Shown: positions 8,301 through 18,330 of the stretch, piece after piece | Layout: every line of letters starts with the position of its first letter | How positions within the stretch are numbered: the first letter of the stretch is position 1 | NCBI GenBank assembly: GCA_938045805.1 | Contig: CALIBL010000036.1 | Location: forward strand, 1 to 64,000 | Source of the DNA: an uncultured Rubripirellula sp. | GTDB taxonomy: Bacteria > Planctomycetota > Planctomycetia > Pirellulales > Pirellulaceae | Reading direction: 5' to 3' | DNA length: 64,000 nucleotides | Notes under the pieces: model-generated | What the model was told of the DNA's origin: nothing | The model's input: the letters and a program-made list of their open reading frames with translations, nothing else | Databases searched by the model: none | Program-made: the position numbers and the translations under genes

Positions 8301-8887
8301 TCGCAACATTTCGAACACACACCTCTGATCGACTCGCGGATACCAAAGATCGCGAAGAAGTCACCTTGGGTGGGATGATCAGTTCGATCAAGTTTAGTCA
8401 TACCAAAAACGCAAAGCCTGGAGCCCCGACGAAGTACGCAAACTTTGATCTTGAAGACATGCAGGGCTCCATCCGCTGCATTGTTTGGCCCAAAAGTTTT
8501 GTGGACTGCGGCGAGCGAGTGGTGGCGGATGCAGTTGTGCTGGCGAAAGGAAAAATTGATCGCCGTGGGGGTGGTGATGAGGCCAACTTAATCATTGACG
8601 AGTTGACACTACTGGATGAACTTGATTCTAAATTTACCCACGGGTTGCGAATCACGCTCCAAGAAAATGAGCACGGCAAACAAACCTTTACTCGAGTCAG
8701 GGAGATTCTTCGAGGCTATCCGGGAAAGCAGGAGATGCGTTTGAGCATGCAGATGACCGAGGGTGAGGTGGTGCACATGCGAAGCAATAAGTATCGAGTC
8801 AATGTCACGCCGGAACTGCGTGAAAGACTCGATGACCTACTCGGTGAAGGTCATTACAAGCTGATGATGAGCAAACCTGGACGTTAA
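5309..8887 (+). CDS. dnaE: DNA polymerase III subunit alpha
   Basis: The replicative polymerase catalytic subunit, 1192 residues from the ATG at 5309, which has a good ribosome site (ggagaagg, 5293-5300). A TTG start at 5252 behind ggagg is possible but less likely. The N-terminal PHP domain begins FTHLHCHSHYSLLDG (~residue 19) and keeps all nine metal-ligand positions known from active PHP domains: the HxH, the Asp of LLDG, LTDHGN, GYEAY, YHLTLL, SGCVSSE and SDTHY. The polymerase active site is visible at PDIDIDFEKERRGE (~residue 423). The tandem helix-hairpin-helix and OB-fold regions make up the last ~350 residues (OB fold around LGGMISSIKFSHTKN). Length and layout are those of DnaE1. It stands as a single gene convergent with cysNC. 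Confidence 0.97.
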   Translation: MSEIITPGANETIVTPRPFTHLHCHSHYSLLDGAGDIGKLVQRCVDHGMNSLALTDHGNLHGALEFYRKAKGAGINPIIGYEAYIAPGSRFDKGGASSSKAASYHLTLLAKNRTGFKNLVKLASAASLEGFYFKPRIDKEILEKYSEGIICLSGCVSSEFSRAVIKGIDTAEVEKEAKEIAGWFHGVFKDRYFIEVMNNDVEIQRLQLENAVEMANRMGLPLVATSDTHYVDPTDAEAQDIMLCINTGRFRTDTSRMKMENDQFFLRSPEQMYEKFPGLEHAVARSQEIADTVDIDLQLGKYFFPKFECPEEKTPIQYLRELCLKGLFERYADEDDRIIDGELSEEVLARLDRELGVIEKLGYPTYFLIVWDFVHHARSNGISATARGSGVGALVCYALYLSHVCPLRYDLLFERFLDESRTEPPDIDIDFEKERRGEVIEYVKERYGSEMVCQIGTFGTLAARAAIKDTGRALGVPLARVNQITEMVPDELKITIAKALEKSGELKMTYDGDPEVRELLDLAMKIEGLARNVGTHAAAVVIADKPLDEYVPLTRVPGKQDVITQWSMGDVEAAGLLKMDFLGLRNLTILSRTVQLIQQTTGQEIDPLKFPLDDKEAYALLQRGETKGVFQLESGGIRDLLQRMKPDHFTDIIATAALYRPGPLEGGMVDDYVNIKHGRQEPEYKHPVLKEVLEETNSIMVYQEQVMRILNRLGKIPLANAYTCIKAISKKKEALIAQNHDAFISGSVDNGLSEKDAEEIWNLIVKFAGYGFNKSHSTAYALVAYQTAYLKAHYPVEFMAALLSSDISGRNFKRKDALVEHMEDCDRMNIEISPPNVNHSAADFSVADGKIHFALSAIKGCGGSTSISIEAERKKNGPFRDIFDFCERVDSSSCNKSAIETLIKAGAMDCFNAHRSQLTAVIERAVQAGAAMQADKKSGQASLFGAFDDPTDSAANDTAPTPLPEMEEWPDREKLVSEKEVLGFYLDSHPLSEFETKLATFRTHTSDRLADTKDREEVTLGGMISSIKFSHTKNAKPGAPTKYANFDLEDMQGSIRCIVWPKSFVDCGERVVADAVVLAKGKIDRRGGGDEANLIIDELTLLDELDSKFTHGLRITLQENEHGKQTFTRVREILRGYPGKQEMRLSMQMTEGEVVHMRSNKYRVNVTPELRERLDDLLGEGHYKLMMSKPGR

Positions 8888-8927
8888 GGCTGGGTTTGTT
8901 CGCCGCCGTTCCACTTGCCAAAACACA

Positions 8928-8956
8928 ACTGATCATTCCTCGATCACTTGATCAGT
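8928..8956. repeat. 8-bp inverted repeat between convergent dnaE and cysNC
   Basis: ACTGATCA (8928-8935) and TGATCAGT (8949-8956) are perfect inverted copies 13 bases apart; the right arm overlaps the last codons of cysNC. There is no T run, so a terminator role is uncertain. Confidence 0.4.
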
Positions 8957-10881
8957 GTACGTTCTTTCAGCAATTCGATAATTGCGTCAGCACACTGGTC
9001 AACGGATGACTCAGCGGCGTTGACAACCAAATCAGGCTTTACCGGTGGTTCATAATCTGCAGAAACACCTGGGAAGCTACCGTATTCTCCCGAATCCGCC
9101 TTCGCATACTGCCCCTTGGTATCACGCTGTCGGCAAACCTCTACTGGTGTCGCCACGTGAACCACCAGAAAACGCTCCGTGCCGACCAACTTGGCGACCT
9201 TCTGCCGAACTTCTTCCACCGGAGCAACAAACGAAGCAATGCAAATCAGCCCCGCATCATTGAGTGAATGCGCGAGGTGACCGCTTCGCCGAAGGTTCTC
9301 GCTGCGGTCTTCCTGACTGAAACCGAGATCACGGCTCAGCCCTCGCCGCACCGACTCTCCATCGATCATCGCAACGGCACGCCCCTGTTCAAACAGTTTA
9401 CGTTCAACGGCATGACCGATCACGGTCTTACCACTCGCAGTTAAACCGGTCAGCAAAATCGTCGCGGGGCTCTGACCAAACCGTGCTGCTCGCTCTTCAG
9501 CAGATACGGCCGAAACGTCGATCTGTCCATCATTGGACGACTCCTCGTCATCCCAAACCGACCGTGCCCCAGAATCGGAGGATTGGTCGAGAATCATGCC
9601 GGCAGCGACCGTCGCATTGGTGATACGATCGACCACGATGAAGGCACCCGTGTTTCGATTCTTGCGGTAGGCATCAAAATGAATCGGGGCGGTCAGGGAA
9701 ATGCTGACGCGTCCAATCTCATTCAGTTCCAGTTGCGGTGCCGGACTGCGATGTAGGGTGTTCACATCCACGCGATACTTCAATGTATCGATACTGCCAG
9801 GAATGGTCTGGCTGGTGTGCTTGAAGAGGTACGTTTTACCGGGAACCATTGCATCCGGGTTCATCCAAACGAGCATCGCTTCGACCCGCTCGCGACTCTG
9901 CGGAAGATTCCCCGGACGCACCATCAGGTCACCGCGGCTCGCATCAATCTCGTCCTCGAGCGTGACAGTTACCGATAACGGGGTGAACGCCTCATCCACC
10001 GCTCCGTCAAACGTCACGATCTCTTTCACTTTGGAACGCTGCCGACTCGGTAACACCATGATCTCTTCACCCTTCCGGATGATGCCCGATGCGATGGTGC
10101 CGCAAAACCCGCGGAAGTCGAGATTCGGTCGATTTACATACTGGACTGGCATACGGAAATCTTTCAGATTCCGATCACTACCGATGTAAACCGACTCGAG
10201 AAAGTTCATCAGCGTGCTACCGGTGTACCACGGAGAGCGTTCGCTGCGATCAACCACGTTGTCACCGTCGAGCGCGGAGATCGGAATGAAGTGCAAATCG
10301 GGCAGATCAAGCCGAGCAGCAAAGGAACGATACTCATCGCAGATCTCATTGAAACGCTCTTCGCTGAAGTCCACTAGATCCATCTTGTTGACGGCCACCA
10401 CCACATGGCGAATTCCTAGCAGCGAAACAATGAAACTGTGTCTCCGAGTCTGCGTGAGAACACCGTGGCGTGCATCAATCAGGATGACCGCCAAATCAGC
10501 GGTACTTGCACCGGTGGCCATATTCCGCGTGTATTGCTCGTGCCCCGGAGTATCGGCAATGATGAATTTCCGCTTTGCGGTACTGAAGTAGCGATACGCA
10601 ACGTCAATGGTGATGCCCTGCTCACGCTCCGCTTTGAGGCCATCAGTTAACAACGCGGGGTCGAACTTGCCACCGGTGGTGCCAACCACCTTCGAGTCAG
10701 CTTCGAGTTGCATCAGCTGATCTTCGTAGATCATCTTGCTGTCGTAAAGCAAGCGACCAATCAACGTACTTTTCCCGTCGTCCACCGAACCGCAGGTGAT
10801 AAATCGCAGCAGTTGCTTACGTTCGTGCTGCTTCAAATAGGCTTCGATATCGGTAGCGATCAGGTCCGATTGATGACTCAT
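8944..10881 (-). CDS. cysNC: Bifunctional sulfate adenylyltransferase subunit 1 / APS kinase
   Basis: A 645-residue fusion that activates sulfate to APS and then phosphorylates it to PAPS in the cytoplasm. The N-terminal half is the CysN GTPase: [15 protein letters not shown] (~residues 31-45, G1), [15 protein letters not shown] (G3) and VNKMDL (G4), followed by EF-Tu-like beta-barrel domains. The C-terminal ~190 residues are CysC, with a second P-loop at [15 protein letters not shown] (~residue 478) and [16 protein letters not shown]. The fused order CysN-CysC is common in many bacteria. It is transcribed after cysD (93-base gap) on the same strand, its obligate partner. No reductase genes (cysH, cysI) lie in the window. 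Confidence 0.96.
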   Translation of the reverse strand: MSHQSDLIATDIEAYLKQHERKQLLRFITCGSVDDGKSTLIGRLLYDSKMIYEDQLMQLEADSKVVGTTGGKFDPALLTDGLKAEREQGITIDVAYRYFSTAKRKFIIADTPGHEQYTRNMATGASTADLAVILIDARHGVLTQTRRHSFIVSLLGIRHVVVAVNKMDLVDFSEERFNEICDEYRSFAARLDLPDLHFIPISALDGDNVVDRSERSPWYTGSTLMNFLESVYIGSDRNLKDFRMPVQYVNRPNLDFRGFCGTIASGIIRKGEEIMVLPSRQRSKVKEIVTFDGAVDEAFTPLSVTVTLEDEIDASRGDLMVRPGNLPQSRERVEAMLVWMNPDAMVPGKTYLFKHTSQTIPGSIDTLKYRVDVNTLHRSPAPQLELNEIGRVSISLTAPIHFDAYRKNRNTGAFIVVDRITNATVAAGMILDQSSDSGARSVWDDEESSNDGQIDVSAVSAEERAARFGQSPATILLTGLTASGKTVIGHAVERKLFEQGRAVAMIDGESVRRGLSRDLGFSQEDRSENLRRSGHLAHSLNDAGLICIASFVAPVEEVRQKVAKLVGTERFLVVHVATPVEVCRQRDTKGQYAKADSGEYGSFPGVSADYEPPVKPDLVVNAAESSVDQCADAIIELLKERTLIK

Positions 10882-10974
10882 GATAGAACTGTGATTTCGA
10901 TAATAAAGATTGGGGTGAAAACGTCTTGGTTTAGCGATCCAGCCTAAGGAATACGCATTGGAGCGAAACCTAAC

Positions 10975-11886
10975 TTAGAAGTATCCGCGTCGTTTCTTCT
11001 CTTCCATTCCGGCGCCGCCTTCATCCTGATCAATGATTCGTCCTTGCCGTTCGCTGGTCTTGGCAAGCAACATTTCTTGGATCACCTCGGGTAACGTCGT
11101 CGCCTCACTTTCCACGGCACCCGATAGCGGATAGCAACCTAGCGTTCGAAAACGCACCATCTTTGTCTCTTCCTTCTCACCCGGCAAAAGCGGCATGCGG
11201 TCGTCATCACGCATCAGCAACACGCCATCGCGATTCACAACGGGTCTCTCGGCAGCCAAATAAAGAGGCACAATGGGAATGTTCTCGAGATGGATGTATT
11301 GCCAAACATCGAGCTCCGTCCAATTACTCATCGGAAAGACCCGAATTGATTCCCCTTTGTTCACGCGACCGTTGTAGAGGTTCCACAATTCGGGTCGTTG
11401 ATTCTTGGGATCCCAACGATGTGACTTGTCTCGAAAACTGAAGACACGTTCCTTGGCCCGACTCTTTTCCTCATCACGACGGGCGCCGCCAAATGCGGCG
11501 TCAAACTCGTATTGATCCAAAGCAGCCTTGAGAGCGTCAGTTTTCATCAACTCGGTGTGCCGTTCACTGTCTTCCCACGGCTTGATATCGTGCTTCAGTC
11601 CGTCATGGTTGATGTGAACGAGCAGATCAAGACCGAGCTCCTTCCGAGCATAAGTCTCTCGAAACTCAATCATCTCCCGGAACTTCCAAGTCGTATCGAC
11701 GTGAAGAAGCGGAAACGGAGGCTTGGCGGGGTAAAACGCCTTGCGAGCCAAGTGAACTAGCACCGCTGAATCCTTACCAATGCTGTAAAGCATCACTGGT
11801 TTTTTAAATTCTGCGACCACTTCGCGAATGATATGAATACTTTCAGCTTCAAGCTGCTTGAGATGCGTAAGACTGTAATCCGACAT
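10975..11886 (-). CDS. cysD: Sulfate adenylyltransferase subunit 2
   Basis: A 303-residue protein starting [20 protein letters not shown] at 11886, which matches the family length; a frame extending to 11967 would add 27 atypical residues. CysD makes adenosine 5'-phosphosulfate from ATP and sulfate while CysN hydrolyses GTP. The PP-loop [13 protein letters not shown] is at about residues 35-47, [16 protein letters not shown] follows near the middle, and the C-terminus ends EEKKRRGYF, a typical CysD ending. It is upstream of cysNC on the same strand, forming a sulfate activation operon. A 9-bp inverted repeat lies 49-88 bases upstream of its start. Confidence 0.96.
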   Translation of the reverse strand: MSDYSLTHLKQLEAESIHIIREVVAEFKKPVMLYSIGKDSAVLVHLARKAFYPAKPPFPLLHVDTTWKFREMIEFRETYARKELGLDLLVHINHDGLKHDIKPWEDSERHTELMKTDALKAALDQYEFDAAFGGARRDEEKSRAKERVFSFRDKSHRWDPKNQRPELWNLYNGRVNKGESIRVFPMSNWTELDVWQYIHLENIPIVPLYLAAERPVVNRDGVLLMRDDDRMPLLPGEKEETKMVRFRTLGCYPLSGAVESEATTLPEVIQEMLLAKTSERQGRIIDQDEGGAGMEEKKRRGYF

Positions 11887-12232
11887 CGCTGGATTGATTA
11901 ACCGCTTTTGCGTTCTTGGTTGGGGAGCATGTTCGAACGAGGTTGGTGACCGACAGAATTGGATCACCTCGTTCCTTTCTATTCGGGTCTAGCATGACCC
12001 ATCTCGATGGAATCGCCTAGTGCTAACACACTTGCCCGAATCATCGCGTAGCAACGACCCTAGCACCCCACCAATCCTACTCACCTGACCTGAAGCGTCG
12101 AAGATGCGAACTCGCCCGAGCAGGCGAATAGACCGTCCACCGAGGCAAAATCAGATCAACCGGTTTCACCGGTACCCTGAGCGAGCCATCACAACCGACG
12201 CTCAAGCCACCGTGCCTAGCGTTGCTTCGACG
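11887..12232. other. Leader and promoter region of cysD
   Basis: The 346 bases between rsmG and cysD, both read leftwards. Apart from the inverted repeat at 11935-11974, I see no gene, terminator or recognisable riboswitch. This should contain the cysD promoter. Confidence 0.5.
11935..11974. promoter_or_regulatory. Inverted repeat GAACGAGGT-N22-ACCTCGTTC upstream of cysD
   Basis: GAACGAGGT (11935-11943) is matched exactly by ACCTCGTTC (11966-11974). Its position just before the cysD start suits an operator or a leader hairpin for sulfate assimilation. No matching protein is known to me, so this is a candidate only. Confidence 0.4.
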
Positions 12233-12913
12233 TCAATCGACCGCCACTTCCAATCGCGTGAGATCACGTCCGTGAGGGGAGATTTGCAAAATCACACCTT
12301 CTCGCTCTTCCTCCGCTTCACCGAGCGAATAAGAGGCCACCCTTCGAAGATCAAGTCCGTTCAAGAGACCAAAATGTCGTGCCTCACCACGCTCCTCGAC
12401 CCACTTTGGCCCCTTGATCAGCAGCAATCGGTCAACATTTTCCCAGTGCGGAGCCACCCATCGACAAAACTTAGCCAAACTGCCCACCGCACGGGAGACG
12501 ATTGAGGTGAAGCGGAAATCCTCCAGAAGGTCCTCTCCCCTCGCCCCGTAAACCGCTACCGGCAGATCCAAATCGGACACGATTTCATTCAGTGCTCCGG
12601 CCCGCTTCGCGACGCTTTCAGCTAACGCGACTTCGATATCAGGCCTCATGATCGCCAGCGGAATTCCCGGCACTCCGTTTCCACTCCCAAGATCCAACAC
12701 CTCCTCGCCGGAAGCAAGTAGCGGTGCAAGATGGTAACAATCCCGCAGGTCACGCCCCACAAAGAGGTCCCAAGATGTGTGACGAGTCAAGTTCAAGCTC
12801 TCATTGAGTTCCCACATCGTGTTCGCGTAAAGCTCCAGTTTCTGCGCGACCGACTCCTCCAGTTCAATCTGATTTGCTTCAAGTGCTGCAGAAAAATTGG
12901 GATCAATGGACAT
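12233..12913 (-). CDS. rsmG: 16S rRNA (guanine527-N7)-methyltransferase
   Basis: A 226-residue SAM-dependent methyltransferase that adds the m7G527 mark in the 16S rRNA decoding region. The SAM-binding motif I is VLDLGSGNGVPGIPLAIMRP (~residues 69-88), followed by ALAESVAKRAGALNEI, and the FTSIVSRAVGSLAKFCRW segment matches the conserved RAV.pL motif of RsmG. Upstream, LNESLNLTRHTSWDLFVGRDLRDC matches the LNLT...h.rD region. Length is slightly over that of E. coli RsmG (207). It is not next to gidA/parA as in many bacteria. Confidence 0.93.
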   Translation of the reverse strand: MSIDPNFSAALEANQIELEESVAQKLELYANTMWELNESLNLTRHTSWDLFVGRDLRDCYHLAPLLASGEEVLDLGSGNGVPGIPLAIMRPDIEVALAESVAKRAGALNEIVSDLDLPVAVYGARGEDLLEDFRFTSIVSRAVGSLAKFCRWVAPHWENVDRLLLIKGPKWVEERGEARHFGLLNGLDLRRVASYSLGEAEEEREGVILQISPHGRDLTRLEVAVD

Positions 12914-13124
12914 AGACGCTCTCAGGAAAAATAATGGTACCGTTTAAACCACGCACCAAATGCCGCCAAACGGAGCTAACCAAATAGCAGTCGATCACGA
13001 GTCATCGACGCTGTCATCATGATCGCCAAAACGCGACTTGGGAAGGAGCCCAATCTTTACTCGATGCTTCACCACGAAGCTCCCACCCGCATTCGGTCGC
13101 CATCTCCCTCAGAATCAGTCCTAG

Positions 13125-13628
13125 ATGTCATCCTCCTTACCCACAAGCTTTTTTGTCTACGGAACGCTCAAACGGGGGCAGTGCCGTGAGCATCTTTGGC
13201 CAGAGACTCCCCAGAGTATCACCACCGCTTGGATTCTTGCGACACTTTATGGTCGTCAAGACTACCCAGCGATCCAAACCGGCGAGGATCGCGTGCTGGG
13301 TGAAGTATGGCGTTTTGAAGCTTCCCAAATGCCACAAGTTATCAAACAACTTGATCGCATCGAGGGAACCAATCAGCCCAATGAGTCTGATCTCTATCGC
13401 CGATGCACGGTGAATTGCTTCGATCTAAACGAACATCCATTGGGAATCAGTTACTGCTACTTCTACGTGATCGATCCCCGTCAGGACGGGTTCCATCGAA
13501 TCTTACCGAGCGATGTTTTAGAGCACCCCGATTCGCGTAAGCTAATCGAAAACCGCGATGATCGACGAGATGTCGTTAAGTCTCAAACTGACTCTCGTTT
13601 GCTCATGGCTCTCTGGCCCGAGAGGTGA
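13125..13628 (+). CDS. Gamma-glutamylcyclotransferase (AIG2-like) family protein
   Basis: A 167-residue cytosolic protein with the family signature FFVYGTLKRGQCREHLW (~residues 9-25) and the substrate-loop region LGEVWRFEAS (~58-67). Members release 5-oxoproline from gamma-glutamyl-amino compounds or act on other gamma-glutamylamines; the exact substrate is not predictable. A Glu in LDRIEGTNQ (~residue 80) is in the place of the usual catalytic Glu (LDxYEG). It is divergent from rsmG (211-base gap) and convergent, with 11 bases between, with the hypothetical gene at 13640. Confidence 0.82.
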   Translation: MSSSLPTSFFVYGTLKRGQCREHLWPETPQSITTAWILATLYGRQDYPAIQTGEDRVLGEVWRFEASQMPQVIKQLDRIEGTNQPNESDLYRRCTVNCFDLNEHPLGISYCYFYVIDPRQDGFHRILPSDVLEHPDSRKLIENRDDRRDVVKSQTDSRLLMALWPER

Positions 13629-13639
13629 CCGATAGATTC

Positions 13640-14200
13640 CTAATGAGCGAGATCGCGGTCGCCAACATCACCCGAGCTCTGATCATCCTCTTTCAAATCA
13701 TCCTCTTTCAAATCATCGAGCACAGCGAGACGATCTTGAGTCTCACCCACCCACTTTGGCGGCGGATGAATTCCCTCCCGCGTCTCCACTTTTGATTTAT
13801 CAGTGAGTTGCTTGATCTCATCCGACGTGTACAGATGCGGAACTTCCTGATCGCCGCGTCTGAGCCGGTAAACGAGACGCCCCTTGCGTCTCAAGTAATA
13901 GACGCCCCAAATCTGCGCCACAAAGCGATCTCGCTCAAGACCCACCCCAACCGTCTCCACCTGATCACCAACATCAAATCCTTCCTCTTTCACCTTCAGC
14001 CACATGACCGGTTTCAAGCGAAAGTTCACCTCACCGTAGCAGTAGTGGTAATACTCGCCATCAAATTTTTCACGACGGAACACTCGCTCACTTGGAAAAC
14101 ACCGCAAAGCGACCTCTCGATCATCGGGATGGATGAATTCGACCCCGTCTTGAGGCCAGCGAAAAATACACCCGTAATCTGGTAGGACAGGCCACTGCAT
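13640..14200 (-). CDS. Conserved-looking hypothetical protein with acidic tail
   Basis: A 186-residue protein with no family I recognise. It starts MQWPVLPDYGCIFRWPQDGV at an ATG preceded by aaagg nine bases upstream. The body is rich in aromatic and charged residues (EYYHYCYGEVNFRLKP, WGVYYLRRKGRLVYRLRRG) and looks like a folded beta-rich domain without signal peptide or membrane segment. The C-terminus is acidic and holds a duplicated DLKED unit, coded by a perfect 15-base tandem repeat at 13682-13711. It is downstream of the P-II gene on the same strand with a 145-base gap, so it may be read separately. Confidence 0.72.
   Translation of the reverse strand: MQWPVLPDYGCIFRWPQDGVEFIHPDDREVALRCFPSERVFRREKFDGEYYHYCYGEVNFRLKPVMWLKVKEEGFDVGDQVETVGVGLERDRFVAQIWGVYYLRRKGRLVYRLRRGDQEVPHLYTSDEIKQLTDKSKVETREGIHPPPKWVGETQDRLAVLDDLKEDDLKEDDQSSGDVGDRDLAH
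13682..13711. repeat. 15-bp perfect tandem duplication inside coding sequence
   Basis: The unit atcatcctctttcaa occurs twice in a row (13682-13696, 13697-13711), and a third partial copy begins at 13712. It duplicates five residues (DLKED) in the acidic tail of the protein, probably by replication slippage. Confidence 0.85.
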
Positions 14201-14235
14201 CTTTCGAACCTTTCAAAATTCCGGACTTAGCCGGT

Positions 14236-14265
14236 AATCGAAACCCCGGCAATCGAAACCTCGGG
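14236..14265. repeat. 15-bp tandem repeat in intergenic DNA
   Basis: AATCGAAACCCCGGC (14236-14250) is followed directly by AATCGAAACCTCGGG (14251-14265), 13 of 15 bases identical. It lies upstream of the hypothetical gene at 13640-14200. Confidence 0.6.
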
Positions 14266-14345
14266 GAGTAGCCTGACGCTCGCAGTCATCTCGGTGGGTA
14301 ACGGCATCTGCAATCAACGCTCCAAAGCAAATAGCCGCCAACTAT

Positions 14346-14648
14346 CTACAAGAAATTGGATACCGGCATCACGAAAATCTTACCGTCTCCAATCCGTCCG
14401 CTTCTCGTTACGGCAACCACTTTTTCGATGACCTCATCACATCGAGAATCATCGACCCAAAGAGTGATCTCGATTTTCGGCACGAAAGCTTCTGAGTACT
14501 CCGTGTCCTGATACTCATCAACGTAATTCTTCTGTCGCCCGTAACCCTTGACCTCCATCACACTCAATGCCTCAATCGGTGCCCTCCTCAAACTGGTGAG
14601 CAGCGATTCTGCGAGATGCGGACGAATGACGGTAACGATCTGTTTCAT
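14346..14648 (-). CDS. P-II family nitrogen regulatory protein, short C-terminus
   Basis: A 100-residue P-II protein starting MKQIVTVIRPHLAESLL at 14648 (eight further residues are possible from 14672). P-II proteins sense ATP/ADP and 2-oxoglutarate and control nitrogen transport and assimilation. The T-loop KGYGRQKNYVDEYQDTEY keeps a Tyr at the place uridylylated in GlnB, and the B-loop TRSGRIGDGKIFVMPV is intact. The sequence stops at SNFL, so it lacks the last ~12 residues of GlnB/GlnK, which carry the C-loop arginines that contact ATP phosphates. No amtB, glnA or nif gene is nearby. It may bind nucleotide in an altered way. Confidence 0.88.
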   Translation of the reverse strand: MKQIVTVIRPHLAESLLTSLRRAPIEALSVMEVKGYGRQKNYVDEYQDTEYSEAFVPKIEITLWVDDSRCDEVIEKVVAVTRSGRIGDGKIFVMPVSNFL

Positions 14649-14714
14649 GCAATCCAGTTTACGGATTACCACAAAAGAATTCCATCAGGAATCGATTCCC
14701 AATGGGAGACGTCC

Positions 14715-14745
14715 CAAAAAAAACCCAACGGTCTCCCGCTGGGTT
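14715..14745 (-). terminator. Rho-independent terminator of gapA with GAGA loop
   Basis: On the minus strand, AACCCAGCGG pairs with CCGTTGGGTT (one G-T wobble) around the GNRA tetraloop GAGA and is followed by an eight-T run. It lies 104 bases after the gapA stop and would separate gapA from the P-II gene. Confidence 0.92.
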
Positions 14746-14849
14746 TATTTGATGGTTGAGGTTGCTGAGGGCACCCCGCCGTCGTCGTGATTCAGTCAGA
14801 AAATATCAAGTAAGACTGATTACATGGGCGGCGGTGCGTTCAAGCTTAT

Positions 14850-15938
<1,089 letters not shown>

Positions 15939-16051
15939 TCAGGATGCGGCCTGAACCCGCTCCGCCAGCAGCCGCGTCCAACGGCTGATTGATCACAACA
16001 TCGCTTCGGGTCCACCCGAGGCGAGCAGGATTATAGGAACGCAAACCAAAA

Positions 16052-16945
16052 GTGAACCAGCCCCCGAAGTGGCCCTCAAAGACTCCCCCTGCTCGGTCAG
16101 GTAAAAACTGCGGGTTGTCCGGTAGCGTTGCACGTTGGAGACGGCCCACTGGAGTCGCAGAGGGAACTTGGGATTACGTGACTGATCGGTCAATTGCCGA
16201 CCATTATGACGCGTTTGTGGCGGATACTCCGTTATGCAGGGTAGATGAATCGATTCTGCGGGAAATCCTTCCCGAAATAAAAAAAGATTCCACACCCACA
16301 TCTAAAACCGCCGAGGCAGCCCAAACTTCGCGAGTTTTTGATTTCGGATGCGGGACAGGACGTGCCGCGTTCCCCCTCGCTTTAAGGGGTTATGAAGTGC
16401 TCGGGATCGATTTAAGTCAACAGATGCTGCAGGTGGTTCACGCAAAACAGGCGGCCGCCGATTCACCCAGAATTGGAACACTTCGCGCAAACCTCGTTCA
16501 GCTTGAATGCCTCGCTGAGGACACTGCTGATCACGGTATCTGTCTATTCAGCACACTGGGGATGATTCAAACTCGGACCCACCGACGCAGTTTTCTCAGG
16601 CACGCCAACCGAATCATCAAACCCGGCGGTGGATTACTGATTCATGTTCACCATCGCTGGGCGGCACTCCGAGAGCACCGTGGAATTCGGGCGCTGCTGA
16701 AGTCCTGGCTCACCTCAACAAGAGAGAAAGAGTCTGAATTTGGTGATACCTACTATGCCTATCGTGGCTTGGACAAAATGTTCATGCATCGATTTTCCAA
16801 ACGAGAACTACGTGTTGACCTCGAAGCGACCGGCTGGAGCGTCGATCGTGTATGGCGAGTATCCATCGATGGCAGCGGCTTTGCGCATCCCGCGGAGATC
16901 GCTGGCGGTTTTTTCTTTCACGCCACCTCGAATTGGTCCCGTTGA
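16052..16945 (+). CDS. Class I SAM-dependent methyltransferase
   Basis: A 297-residue protein with a GTG start. SAM motif I is VFDFGCGTGRAAFPLALRG (~residues 95-113), followed by EVLGIDLSQQMLQVV (motif II region) and DHGICLFSTLGMIQTRTHR (motif IV region), then RIIKPGGGLLIHVHHRW (motif VI). The first ~50 residues are basic and do not look like part of the domain, so a later start near 16160 is possible. The substrate is not predictable. The end overlaps or abuts the long N-terminal frame of the HtrA protease, and both are on the same strand. Confidence 0.82.
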   Translation: MNQPPKWPSKTPPARSGKNCGLSGSVARWRRPTGVAEGTWDYVTDRSIADHYDAFVADTPLCRVDESILREILPEIKKDSTPTSKTAEAAQTSRVFDFGCGTGRAAFPLALRGYEVLGIDLSQQMLQVVHAKQAAADSPRIGTLRANLVQLECLAEDTADHGICLFSTLGMIQTRTHRRSFLRHANRIIKPGGGLLIHVHHRWAALREHRGIRALLKSWLTSTREKESEFGDTYYAYRGLDKMFMHRFSKRELRVDLEATGWSVDRVWRVSIDGSGFAHPAEIAGGFFFHATSNWSR

Positions 16946-17133
16946 ATTCCCACTCTGGCACGACAACTGCCCACTTCCCTACACTAGAGAATAGTTCAAG
17001 AGCAATCAATCCGATCGAGGCGGTCATAGTGAACATTCATACTTCAGTTGCACGGTTGAAAAGTCCCCATTCCAACCTCCAACTCCCCGACGCGCCACAA
17101 TCGGTCGCCACTGCTGCCTCACCGAGACATCGG

Positions 17134-18330
17134 ATGCTTCAATCACCAGCGCTGCGTTTCTTGACACTTCTCGCGTGCTGCACAGCAACTGGTCTTGGCG
17201 GTCAGGCTCAAGACTTTGGCCGACGGATTTTTAAGAACGATGACTCTCGTCGGAACCCTCCGAGAACAACCACCGTCGAGCCAGCAGATCTTGTCGGACC
17301 ACGTGCCCTGTCTCGAGCGTTCCGAACCGCAGCAAAACGAGCGACACCTGCCGTTGTAACAATTCTTTCCTACGGTCAAAAAGAAGCATTCGGAGTCAAT
17401 CCGGAGGAAGGGAACGACGAGGGTGAAAAGGAACAGCCAGCAGACACCAGCCGAGAGCTAACCGGAGTGGGTAGTGGTGTCATCGTCTCAGCGGACGGGC
17501 GCGTGATCACCAATAATCATGTGGTCGCGGGTGCTCAGAGAGTTGTTGTCCAACTCGCCGATGACACGGAGATTGAAGCGACTGAAGTACGTGGTGATGC
17601 CGATAGCGATGTCGCTACCTTGAAACTTGTTCGCGAACGACCTTTTGAGAACGCAGAAATCGCAGACTCCGATCTGCTGGAAATCGGTGATTGGGTGCTT
17701 GCAATCGGTAGCCCTTTTCGGCTGGAAGCAACCGTCAGTGCCGGTATCATTAGCGCCAAAAACAGAACCATCGCGAGGATCAATCGGGGGCGTCTGATTC
17801 AAACCGATGCAGCGATCAACCCTGGCAACTCGGGCGGTCCGCTCATTGATCTCGATGGAAAAGTGGTCGCCATCAGTACCGCAATCGCGACCCGAAGCGG
17901 TGGATATCAGGGGATCGGATTTGCGATTCCAATCAATCAAGCTTACTGGATCGCGAATGAACTCGCAGTCCACGGTGCGGTTCGCCGTGCCGCGATTGGT
18001 GTAAGAATGGCCGAACTGAACCCGAAGATTGCTTCGCGTTTCAATCTCCCGCCGGGCCTTGGAGTTCTTGCTTACCAGATCATCGAGAATTCGGCCGCCG
18101 AGCGAGCAGGGATTCAACCCCTCGATGTGATCATGGAGTTTGCGGGTGAGCGAGTTCGGGATCCGGGTGCGCTTCAAGAGGTCATCGAACGCCTGCCTGT
18201 AGGCTCGACCCAGAAAGCCAAAATCTATCGTGACGGCAAAGAGATCACCGTCGAGATCATCCTCGCAACACTTGAGGATCCAACCCTTGGCAACCAAGGA
18301 GAGAACGGCGAGGCTTCAGATAAGAAGTAG
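17134..18330 (+). CDS. HtrA/DegP-type serine protease with one PDZ domain
   Basis: A secreted trypsin-like protease, 398 residues from the ATG at 17134, which gives the signal sequence MLQSPALRFLTLLACCTATG. The same frame is open further upstream with a GTG at 17029, which would give a long N-region. The catalytic triad is visible: His in TNNHVVAGA (~residue 129), Asp in DSDVATLKL (~159) and Ser in NPGNSGGPLID (~233). A single PDZ domain follows (~290-385, with GLGVLAYQIIENSAAERAG and PLDVIMEFAGERV). It should degrade misfolded envelope proteins. An Asp/Glu-rich linker lies before the protease domain. Confidence 0.93.
   Translation: MLQSPALRFLTLLACCTATGLGGQAQDFGRRIFKNDDSRRNPPRTTTVEPADLVGPRALSRAFRTAAKRATPAVVTILSYGQKEAFGVNPEEGNDEGEKEQPADTSRELTGVGSGVIVSADGRVITNNHVVAGAQRVVVQLADDTEIEATEVRGDADSDVATLKLVRERPFENAEIADSDLLEIGDWVLAIGSPFRLEATVSAGIISAKNRTIARINRGRLIQTDAAINPGNSGGPLIDLDGKVVAISTAIATRSGGYQGIGFAIPINQAYWIANELAVHGAVRRAAIGVRMAELNPKIASRFNLPPGLGVLAYQIIENSAAERAGIQPLDVIMEFAGERVRDPGALQEVIERLPVGSTQKAKIYRDGKEITVEIILATLEDPTLGNQGENGEASDKK

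Noticed and set aside
17488..18297. 269-residue minus-strand frame
   Set aside because: Antisense to the HtrA protease domain, which has intact catalytic motifs.
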